64,000 nt of DNA from Phoronis australis. Lineage: Eukaryota > Phoronida > Phoronidae. Positions 54,801 to 62,759 of this stretch are shown one piece after another. The notes beneath the pieces are model-generated. The model was not told the origin of the DNA, did not search any database, and worked only from the letters and a program-made list of their open reading frames with translations. The position numbers and the translations under genes are program-made. The DNA lies in NCBI GenBank assembly GCA_002633005.1, contig NMRA01000149.1, forward strand, positions 574,487-638,486. The letters run 5' to 3'. Numbering within the stretch: the first letter of the stretch is position 1; every line of letters starts with the position of its first letter.

Positions 54801-57800
54801 TCTCTTTGAAATTGAAAAGAAGACACGAATTAAAATGCTAAATGAACAGCTAATCAAGCTATTATCGCTAACAAGGACCAGGATCTGATAAATTTTATTA
54901 CTAATTCCACATTTTCCTATTTCATAAGCCTAAATTTAATTTAAAATTAATGTAATTTTTGAAATGTCTGCCTTCACATTTGAAATGTCTGCCTTCACAT
55001 TGCAAGACAGTACCGCTGTTTTGATTCAAAATATGAATACCATAAGCCGATGCTGTCAACTGAACCATGCTGAACCAATTGTCTGCTTCACACTTCGTTA
55101 TAAGAAGATACTGAAGTCCTGTTACTAATACTTTTTAAATATCCATATTATCATTAACATGGCCATGCATCACAACTGGCCAGACAATAAGTTTGTACAA
55201 GCTTAGGGCACGTTGTATTTTAAAAAAGTAAGTAACTAAAACAATTTTTTATAACTATCATGATTAACAATGATTTAAACTTTATTTCACATTTTATATT
55301 TTGGATAGTCACGTTAACTTACAAATTTTGAATTTTTGTTTTACTTAACTCATAAAAATAGTTTTCTTGATTACCAACTTGTGTCAAACAAAATAATTAT
55401 CACTCTTATTCCCATCCAAGTTGTTTACTGTCTTTGAAGAGAAGTGAGGATTTTAGAGGTTGTTTATATCTTTAATCAAATGTCAATCGGTGCGTTTTGA
55501 TTAAAAAACATTGAATCAGTAGCGGAAGACCATAGCTTAAAAGCTGAAGTTTCAAGTATGCTGAATTAATATCTTGGCCTCAACAAACAATTTATTACTA
55601 GAAATTCATAGCATATGTCCGTCACGTTCGTCCATCACACTCACTCACCATACATCGAGTTGTCTGACGAAAATTTCCAAGAAGATATTATCACAAAATT
55701 AGTTTGCTGTACTTCACAAACATCCATTAATTCATCACACATAAAACAAAAAAACTTCATGCAGCTCTGACACAGAAATTTAATGTTAAGGTTTTTTTTT
55801 CAGGCAGATTCTCTGCATATGTCCGTCACATCCCTTTCAAGGCAAATTTGTTTATATTTGGAAAGCTATCAGTGAGACCTGACAACGTATTAATAATTTT
55901 CCAATAAGGAATATTTTGTGCATAATTGATTGAAAGGTTCTCGGACTATACATCCGTCACTAGTGGAATTGCCCTAAAATCAAATTATATAAAATTTCTA
56001 GTTTCTCAAAATATGTACTTTGACCTAGTTAAATTCTACAATTTTGTAGATACTTTGTTGAATACTCACCCTTGTTGATAAGGTCCTACAAAGCTTAAAA
56101 ACAATTGTGTTTTTCCAATATCGGTCCTAATTTCTCCATCTCATGAATGCATGGTTTTGCATCAAAACTTTACCACTTTTACTTTCACAGAACATTGTTA
56201 TTATCATGTCGTTATCATGTTGTTAATATCATGTCGTTATTATCATGTCGTTATTATCATGTTATTATCATAGGTGAAGAGGAGGAGAAATGCTCTAGTA
56301 TTAGCACTGACGATCGCATTTTCGAAACTGTCTCGGAGAGGCAAGGGGAAAAGCATCTGTCAAGATTGATGAAGTTTGGAGGTCAGAAGCAACAACATGC
56401 TGCCCTTACCACTCCAGCCATATCCACAGCACAAGGGGCACCCTCTCAGGAAGCAGACATGCACCTAAAATGCATGTACGGTGTGAATGCCTGGAAGCAC
56501 TGGGTGACACAAAAAAACCTGCAGCTGGTGGAGATTTGTGGTAAACGTCACATGAAACAGTTCAAAACAGACTTGTTGACGTGTACGTCAGATGAGTTGA
56601 ACCACTTGTTGTGTCTCTTTGTTCAAGAAGTGCGGACGCCTGATGGACCTGAATATGCACCCGACACCATCTACTACTTTTGTCTAGGTATGAAGTTTTG
56701 GTCATAAATATGGACAGGTGTAATTGGCAGTGTGTTCAGTAGAATTGGTAAAGATCAAAGTTGTCGGATCAATTCCTTTCTCACCACTTCCTTTGTCAGT
56801 ATTCTTTCCAAGTTCTTTGTATCCCTTCAAGAACTGCCAGATTTCTGAAATACTTTTGTCTTGCTTTTTCCTGTAATTTTATTTATACATGGTTTGTTGT
56901 GATTTAGTCAAAAATTTGTGTTCTCATTGCTTTGTCTTGTCTTTTAAAATTCTCCTCCAGGTATCCAACTGTATCTGTCTGAAAATGGTCGCATCGACAA
57001 CATCTTCATGGATTATAACTATGAGAAGTTCATAGAAACTCTCAATAAAGTAACCGGCCTTTATCAGGCATGTCTCAATGATCAAGGTAAATTTAAAAAT
57101 GTCTCTAGCGTATGACTATTTCCAGATTCATAACTTAGGGCATGTTTCATTACACAAGACCCTTGTGAAACAATTGCTCCAAAAATGTTGGTTTATTATA
57201 CACCAGGCAGGTAAAAAATCACTCAATGGATCATACCCCTTGTGTTAAGTGTAGTGTTTTTTTCAACTCATTACTCACTAATGTAAGTTGTGTCAGGTGA
57301 ATTGTTATATATTTCTACTACTGATTCTTATTCCTGTTTCTACCACCACTACTGCTACTGGTGTACATCAACAGGGGGCAGCAGTGCTTATTCTCATGTT
57401 GGCTCATTATCATTAATACCTGGCAGGTATATTAGTGTGTTGTGTCCAGGAGGAGCACCTGTGGGAGAGCAAGCAACTTGGTGCCCACTCACCCCATGTC
57501 CTACTCAACACCCTGGTTTACTTCAACACACGATATTTCTTCTTGCGCTTGCCAGAGGCTCACCTCAAGTTATCCTTCTCACACATCAGAAAGCAGTGGA
57601 AGAACATGGCCGTAATTGGCTCCAAGGATCAAAGTTGCGGTGAGTACATAATTGCCTTTCAACAATACAAATGGTTTTGTACAGTCCTAAGTTAATGGAA
57701 GAGTACTGAGGGAGTGAGTGTGGTGATCATAAATAGACTATGCTAACATTGATTTGGAATTCGCTGTTGTTGGGGTTATGGTGACACTAATTAAATCCTG

Positions 57801-59539
57801 TGGCAATATCTGGTCTGTTTAGACTGGAGCGTGTCTGACATTACTTAGTTGTGCCCACCAATCTGTTATTTCATTTGGTTGTTGTTCAGATGAGTGACGG
57901 CAAAGATATTGATATTTAATTTGAGATTGAATAGATCTGATCATAAGGAGCTTTGCTGCCATCACATACTGTCAGTAATATCTTAGACAACTAGAAATCA
58001 GGGACAGTTAAATTCATCATTAATTGATGGCCAGTCGTACACTGCTGTTTATGAACTGATATGACACTGGTAGGGCTGTTCCGGATTACACTGTGAGACT
58101 CAAGTATGGCTGTATTTACCCTCAAAACTGCAATGTCCATCATAGTCTTTTTTTCCTTGTTTTTGCTCCATTGGTTTGCCACATGTTATTTATTGTCGTA
58201 TTCTTCACATTAAGTTTTTATCAGCTGCATTACTCTATTCGTCCTTCCAATGCCAACGAGTATATTACTGCAGTGCTGTGGGCTGCAACTCTGACGGGAG
58301 AAAGTTGGATTAACTTGACATGTCTGTGGATGCGTGATGTTAAGTTGGAATTCCGACGTGACTCTTGAAAATTTACCTGATCAGACATTCTAAAACGAGG
58401 CCAATGAAAAAACAATGTGCTTTTTTATCTTCTTAACAGAGGAGAGTTCTATTGGTGTGCTGGCCATATTAAGTCTTGCTTAGTCTACACATAAACAATG
58501 GCTCAGGTAAACAGCTATAGGCATTCCTGCTTAAGTCATTTGATGTTTTGTTAGTCCTGTGTATGTGAGTACAAAAGTGGAATCTATTACTTTAATTTTG
58601 TTCTACTGTGCTTCTGGCATCACTTTCATGTGGAATTTAATCGTTTACAAGAAAGAAAATGTTATGGAGACATACCATTTTTTCCTTGCAGGAGATTGTG
58701 TGGTGTTATTTATTTTTGATTTGTTTTTAACCAGACATGAAAGAGAGACAAGCTTGCTTAGATCGAGATGATGCCAGTAATGTGGAGCAGTGTGAGAATC
58801 AGAGATGTCCAGAGAAGTTGTTTGAGTTCTACCTGTCAAAATGGTGAGTCATGCGTGCCTATCAAGCTCAATTAATGTGTATAATGCTGGTACATGTCAG
58901 TACAAAATAAGTTTTGGAGATTTTATTCATTAATTTTTATGAAGTTTTAACTTCCAGAGGACATGAACTTGTCTGTTCATTGACATACTGCCATGTCATT
59001 TTTATGTTCATCATCTCTCAGGAAATTAAATATTGGAAGTGGCACTGAACTTAACACTTTTTGAATTTGCATATTGTCAAATGTTTCGCACCACATTTTT
59101 GTTTTTGTGAATGTTCTGGTACTTTTCAAAACATTGAAAGAGTTTTGAAATTACTGGAAACGATACATGAAAATGGTCTTGTACTTTTATTGTTTCTCTC
59201 TGTGGTGATGTATTAAAAATTTGATGTCTATAATCCCATAAGTTGCGATGTGTTTTTTGTGTGACGGCCACTTGCGTTTATCTACTGCTACATGGTGTAA
59301 TAACTTCCAGATAATTTATTTTCCTGATTGCCCTCCTATTTTTCAGCCCAGAGGGCATCGAGAACGATTGCAACACATTCTATCTTTTACCGGAGCAATC
59401 ATGTGCACCCGACAGTCCAGTCTGGTACCGGACACAACCGCTTGGACTACAAGCTATGACTAGTATGATAAACCGTGTGAAGACTGTCCGCGAAATACAG
59501 GAAGCGTTCCAGCTCAACCCCACCAGCGCTACTGTCTGA
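39384..59539 (+). CDS. Gene B: THAP-MYM zinc finger-DUF3504 fusion, ZMYM-like paralogue, 13 exons
   Basis: Thirteen GT..AG exons join in frame to 989 codons plus stop. Residues 1-97 form a complete THAP domain. Residues 145-545 hold seven MYM fingers collinear with gene A fingers 1-7. Residues 546-638 hold the KNKSLQCKP linker, and from about 680 to the end lies the DUF3504 domain, ending EIQEAFQLNPTSATV. The splice from THAP exon 1 to MYM exon 2 keeps phase 0, and every later junction keeps phase. Compared with A it lacks the acidic N-terminus, finger 8, the Pro-rich hinge and acidic linker (A exons 13-15) and 12 codons of exon 18. Known: THAP is a C2CH DNA-binding domain shared with P-element transposase; the ZMYM C-terminus is thought to derive from Crypton. 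Inference: a sequence-specific DNA-binding member of the ZMYM family. Not proven: that exon 1 is spliced to exon 2 and is not a separate short gene. Confidence 0.82.
40176..42424 (+). mobile_element. Non-autonomous TIR element, copy 1, in gene B intron 1
   Basis: Ends GGCAGTTCT and, in complement, GGCAATTCT. It matches copy 2 in inverse orientation in several collinear blocks: gtgacggacgta near 40190, aggggtgtgacgaacgt near 40355, cagacagctcg near 40478, atttgctatgaaa near 41764, cacatgtattcttttaggt near 41950 and gaccgggctttcc near 42338. No transposase frame; target duplication not preserved. Confidence 0.72.
43439..43526 (+). CDS. Gene B exon 2
   Basis: Acceptor caactgtag, donor GTAGGT, phase 0 to 1. 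Encodes EVIADIGIMGTEKLDQEKQS, aligned with gene A exon 6. Confidence 0.85.
43899..43990 (+). CDS. Gene B exon 3, first half of MYM finger 1
   Basis: Acceptor ctactctag, donor GTGGGC. A Lys/Gly/Ser linker and FKCSVCLT, the C-x2-C pair of finger 1. Aligned with gene A exon 7. Confidence 0.87.
45012..45550 (+). CDS. Gene B exon 4, MYM fingers 1-4
   Basis: Acceptor tgtttcag, donor GTAACA. Finger 1 (LCNDTCYKMF), finger 2 (CWGC to LCSEACLYH), finger 3 (CSNC to FCCATCLEEY) and finger 4 (CSSC to FCTETCMKKY). In finger 3 the Cys of gene A's SKYCTNS is Ser here (SKYSSS). Confidence 0.95.
45640..45790. repeat. Degenerate 70-bp tandem repeat in gene B intron 4
   Basis: cttctgtcctgt followed by tggt-actgtaactt/cagtacgataactt and cgat repeats with a period near 70 bp. 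A related sequence precedes it from about 45585. Confidence 0.5.
46289..46465. repeat. 59-bp tandem repeat, three perfect copies
   Basis: Three identical units beginning ttttgcactttacatgaaag, which suggests very recent expansion. They lie in the intron between gene B exons 4 and 5. Confidence 0.96.
47016..47295 (+). CDS. Gene B exon 5, MYM fingers 5-6
   Basis: Acceptor ggtatacag, donor GTAGTT. Finger 5 (CSGCGRAT to ICSTACMGKC, where gene A has Phe as the last residue) and finger 6 (CDNCCVLY to LFCTITCLNVY). Confidence 0.94.
47296..48224 (+). other. Gene B intron 5, left part
   Basis: AT-rich intron with no recognised exon or repeat before the tRNA-like sequence. Confidence 0.55.
48225..48299 (-). 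tRNA. tRNA-like sequence (pseudogene or SINE head)
   Basis: On the minus strand: A box TAGCTCAGTTAACTAGAGC with a paired D-stem (GCTC/GAGC), an anticodon arm with a seven-base loop ATGGTTA (anticodon position GGT), and B box GGTTCAAGCT. The acceptor stem pairs at only about five of seven positions and the T-stem is one pair short, so a functional tRNA is doubtful. It ends 120 bases before gene B exon 6. A similar B-box region (caggttcaaacctggtcaga) is at about 63688. Confidence 0.5.
48419..48623 (+). CDS. Gene B exon 6, MYM finger 7 only
   Basis: Acceptor cttctctaag, donor GTATGA. Finger 7 (CIWC to FCSFKCLSM) then a Gln/Met-rich tail. It is 205 nt against 427 nt in gene A; the missing part is finger 8 and the Pro/Ala repeat. 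Confidence 0.93.
48624..50372 (+). other. Gene B intron 6
   Basis: AT-rich intron. A lone MITE-type end (ggggtctgtttcatgaaag) lies near 49644; otherwise nothing was recognised. Confidence 0.55.
50373..50497 (+). CDS. Gene B exon 7, linker
   Basis: Acceptor cttccgtag, donor GTGAGC, phase 1 to 0. Encodes AVPVQPSQSSLPQIAEIISL, aligned with gene A exon 11. Confidence 0.89.
50826..51070 (+). repeat. Second copy of the dispersed segment
   Basis: Partner of 18327-18600. It lies in the gene B intron between exons 7 and 8, whereas the gene A copy lies one intron earlier, between exons 10 and 11. Identity appears moderate, higher near the 3' end. Confidence 0.55.
51948..52101 (+). CDS. Gene B exon 8, KNKSLQCKP linker motif
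   Basis: Acceptor gctctgaag, donor GTGGGT. Encodes ASMPQTIVLKEVIIQHPPPK and KNKSLQCKPYSETKATS. The first 90 nt are highly similar to gene A exon 12, the rest less so. Confidence 0.93.
53344..55973 (-). mobile_element. Non-autonomous TIR element, copy 2, in gene B intron 8
   Basis: Nine-base ends GGCAATTCC / GGAATTGCC flanked by a direct ctaaaa (53338-53343 and 55974-55979), a likely 6-bp target duplication. Its complement is collinear with copy 1 over most of its length. Repeated tccgtcac motifs occur at about 53708, 53903, 55618 and 55819. No long open frame. Confidence 0.75.
56195..56273 (+). repeat. Short gttatcatgtc repeat at the exon 9 acceptor
   Basis: Five to six copies of (gttatt)atcatgtc run directly into the acceptor of gene B exon 9, replacing a normal pyrimidine tract. 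Confidence 0.75.
56274..56687 (+). CDS. Gene B exon 9, start of DUF3504 domain
   Basis: Acceptor ttattatcatag, donor GTATGA. Glu-rich start, then [42 protein letters not shown] and DTIYYFCLG. The phase-1 entry joins directly to exon 8 although three gene A exons are missing between. Confidence 0.93.
56961..57086 (+). CDS. Gene B exon 10, DUF3504 domain
   Basis: Acceptor tctcctccag, donor GTAAAT. Encodes [20 protein letters not shown]. Same length and phase as gene A exon 17. Confidence 0.95.
57427..57639 (+). CDS. Gene B exon 11, DUF3504 core, shortened
   Basis: Acceptor acctggcag, donor GTGAGT. Encodes [16 protein letters not shown] and [15 protein letters not shown]. It ends 36 nt earlier than gene A exon 18, so the YLRYYNP segment is lost, but phase is kept. 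Confidence 0.94.
57640..58734 (+). other. Gene B intron 11
   Basis: 1.1 kb with no recognised exon. A short acactaattaaatc word at about 57784 also occurs at the right end of the TTAA-flanked element, but the match does not extend. Confidence 0.5.
58735..58843 (+). CDS. Gene B exon 12, DUF3504 domain
   Basis: Acceptor tttttaaccag, donor GTGAGT. Encodes MKERQACLDRDDASNVEQCE and RCPEKLFEFYLSKW. Phase 1 to 2. Confidence 0.92.
58844..59346 (+). other. Gene B intron 12
   Basis: About 500 bases of AT-rich sequence; nothing recognised. Confidence 0.6.
59347..59539 (+). CDS. Gene B exon 13, C-terminus and stop
   Basis: Acceptor atttttcag, stop TGA. Encodes CPEGIENDCNTFYLLPEQSC, APDSPVWYRTQPLGLQ and MINRVKTVREIQEAF. 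Confidence 0.95.
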
Positions 59540-59624
59540 GTCACGAGGCTGTGTATGCTAATAGCCCACAGTTGTTTTTTGTCTCTGAAGATCAATTTTC
59601 CACGTCTACATAACGGGCTACAGC

Positions 59625-59849
59625 AATAAACATTAGGGTTTTTCAGTGCAGAAAGGATTTGAGTGCCTTCAGTAGCTGCATCTAACTGACTACGACTCAT
59701 TGTGGCATGTTCTTCCTTGTGATATGTTTGACTGTTTAAAGTTTAGGAATCCTCCTAAACTGTGGCTGTAATTCCAGAATAATTTAATACTTTTTTAACT
59801 TATTTTATTGTCACATTTTTGTATTCAGCCCCTATTGGTTGCAAATAAA
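59625..59849 (+). terminator. Candidate polyadenylation signals of gene B
   Basis: AATAAA at 59625-59630, 86 bases after the stop codon, and another at 59844-59849. Either could set the 3' end; the distances are typical. Confidence 0.5.
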
Positions 59850-61300
59850 AATGATAAATCACAGATTTTGATTAATGTTCTTTCTGCATGTTCTAGTGCA
59901 CAAGATGCATGGAGAGTTTTCATGGCAATGTGCTCACATACATAAAATTGTCATGTATTCAGTTGTGCAAAATTTGAAGAGTACTGCTGCAGCAGAATTT
60001 CATGTTCATCTTGATTTGTTGGTCATAAATTGCCATGATTGAGGTAGCGTCTGTTGCCGAGTCCAGTTTTTTGTAAAGACGATGCCAGTCCTACTAGGTG
60101 CAAGTTTCTTAGCTCTGCGGGCATGTGTGTAACGTATGAATATGGTCACCAACACGCAAGTTTCTTGTACAAACTTGTTCTACATCCATGGTTCTCTGTG
60201 TACCTGAGGGAAAGTGAAGAGTCATAGCGTGCTTAAATACTGAATTGTCACAACCACAACAAATGCAATGTCACCCCATTCCTTATTGTATCATGGGAAA
60301 ATTGAGCTGCAACATTAGGTGACTTTTCACACTAAACAATGAAGGATAACTGTCCCGTTTCTACACAGTATGTATTGACCAATAAATGCTCGTAACTTGG
60401 GGTCAGCTAATTCACATATTGTGTAGAGTTTGTGGATGTTCTAATTTGACAGCTGATTGACTGGTGATATGAAGTTGGTGGTTATAAGCACTTCAAAGTA
60501 GAGTGCTGGATAACAACCTATAACAATGAAATCACTGTTGGACAATGCTTTTTATGTTCTCACCCACTGAATGGAAATGAATTTTGCAATCCTACTGGGT
60601 AAGGAAATTTTACAAAATGTATTCTTTCTTATGTAGAAAGCCTATGATTTCACTAGAGATAAAAGAAAGCGGTTGACTAAATTGTTTGTAGACTCGGACT
60701 AAAATTTGAATTGCTTGATGTTTTGGTTTGGTCACTACATTGTACAGGGTGTGCAGAAAGGGCACAGAGGTAAATTCCAAAAATAACAAAAGTGCACTCT
60801 CCTTACCTAAGGTCATCATCCTGGCTGATCTCTTAATTCTTATTTTGATTAATGAATACCAATGGGAATTATTGTTTGCCATCATGACGGTGGACACTAT
60901 TGCAAATAAACATCTTATTAAATCTCTCGTGTTAAAAATGATTGCACTTGCAAATAAGTCACTTAGTGTGGACAAGTGTTATATTAATGTCAAATTTAAC
61001 TTTGTACAAGTGTTAACTGCACAGTGTACTGTACACTGCTATGTTCATGAATAATAAGACATTTCCCAACACTCGATGCAGAAATTAATAATGATGTATA
61101 ATATATGCGTATTGATGGTATATTAAAGATAACCAAAACAAAACTGATTATTCTCAATTCTTTCGTTTTATTTCTTACAAATTATCAAAGATTCCCTCCA
61201 AGGCGACGCTTCTGTTTTTTCACTTAGTTGCATCAAATTATGCAACATGCATCCTCGAACGAACACTGTGATAAGACTGTCCATGCACGACCATGCTTTT
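59850..61300. other. Intergenic region downstream of gene B
   Basis: No exon, RNA gene or repeat was recognised. Confidence 0.5.
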
Positions 61301-62050
61301 ATGGGCCCCAATACTAGTGGAATGACAATATCAATTTATTCATACGCATTTTTTATTTCTGCTCGAGACTAACATTTGAAACATTCAATATACCTAGGAC
61401 GTCATATACAATATTCTGCCTTAAGAGCAGGATAATACATATACAAATTTTTTATTTCAGCCATAAGATCACAGGAACAAACTTCATCTGTACGATGCCA
61501 AATAACCTTGTAAATGTCTACCACACAACCAGCAGAACATTCAATAACTGTAACACAGGATATTCTTTATTTCTACATTAAGACCAGTGGAATATTTAAC
61601 ATGAGGAACAGTAAACAACACGTCAATTACAAAAAGACTAGTGGAACATTCAGTATCTATGGGTCTGTAAATGTCATTGTTTATATCTACCGTAGGACTA
61701 GTGGAACATTCAGTATCTATGGGACCGTACATATTGGTTATATCTACCGTAGGACTAGTGGAACATTCAATACCTCTTAGACTATTAATACATGGTATTC
61801 TTTATTTTTGTCTTAAGACTAGTGGAACGCTTAATATCTGTAGGACTTTTCATGCATGGTATTCCGTAATTCTACCAGAAGACCAATGGAACGTAAAATA
61901 CCTGTAGATAGTTCATATGCAATGTTGTCTTACCTGCCCTGACACAAATAAACAATCAATATGCACTGAACTCTTCATGGAAAACGCCCCTTATTTCTGC
62001 CTTAAGGTCAGTGGCCAATTCAATTTCTGCACGACTGTTCATGTGCAGTA
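61300..62050. repeat. Degenerate tandem repeat of about 65-75 bp units
   Basis: Repeated phrase gactagtggaacattcagta with ttatatctaccgtagg and later eroded forms (gaccaatggaacgtaaaata, tcttaagactagtggaacgc). It could overlap the 3' untranslated region of the possible minus-strand gene; TTTATT words on the plus strand (near 61803) would read AATAAA on the minus strand. Confidence 0.65.
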
Positions 62051-62177
62051 GTTTGGGACCAGTAGAACTATTCCAATTGTTATGACTGTTAGTTCCAGAT
62101 ATTGTTTGATTCTGCTTAAACATCAACTTGTTAGACTATCTGTTCACAACGGTACCAATTGTCCATCTTGCCAATGA

Positions 62178-62288
62178 TCAGTATCTGTTAGACTGTCCAT
62201 ACACTGTGTTATTAGTTCCTTGAGATCCTCCATTAGATGAGAACGGCATGGTCTGAGGGTTTCCTGCATTGGTTAGATGGTGATGTTT
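62178..62288 (-). CDS. Possible terminal coding exon of a convergent minus-strand gene
   Basis: On the minus strand a strong acceptor (acatttctttcag) is followed by 36 codons and a stop: KHHHLTNAGNPQTMPFSSNG, then GSQGTNNTVYGQSNRY. Codon use looks coding-like (no rare runs, balanced third positions) and the sequence is not repetitive. The family is not recognised, and no upstream exon was identified with confidence between here and the window end. Confidence 0.4.
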   Translation of the reverse strand, partial: KHHHLTNAGNPQTMPFSSNGGSQGTNNTVYGQSNRY

Positions 62289-62454
62289 CTGAAAGAAATG
62301 TCATAATGAAGTGCCATGCTCACATTTTTTTAAAGTGACAATGTATGTCTCATTGTAGGCCAACAGAATCGCTAATACAATCACTTGTAATACACAATGG
62401 GTATGTTATCTCCCCTGTGATATTTACCAGCACTGTTGTATCCTGTGGGGTTCA

Positions 62455-62650
62455 TTGCTTCTCTCTTGTGTTTTTTGTAATGCAACAATCCTTGTCGTGT
62501 TTACTTTTTATCACGCAACTGTTATTGACCAAAATATATGATTGTTGTTTCTTTGCTTCTCTCTTGTGTTTTTTGTAATGCAACAATCCTTGTCGTGTTT
62601 ACTTTTTATCACGCAACTGTTATTGACCAAAATATATGATTGTTGTTTCA
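62455..62650. repeat. 98-bp direct tandem duplication
   Basis: Two nearly identical copies starting tgcttctctcttgtgttttt at 62456 and 62554. They are followed by a smaller duplication of caaccaactggtttcctaaa at 62669 and 62708. Confidence 0.93.
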
Positions 62651-62759
62651 ACAGCACTCACTCAACAACAACCAACTGGTTTCCTAAAGACTGCCCAGTC
62701 ATTCAACAGCAACCAACTGGTTTCCTAAAGACTCACTCAAGACCTGTGCATTCATAGGG

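Noticed and set aside
57784-57800. Match to the right end of the TTAA-flanked element
   Set aside because: Only the 14-base word acactaattaaatc is shared; the terminal repeat itself is absent, so chance or a very old relic is as likely.
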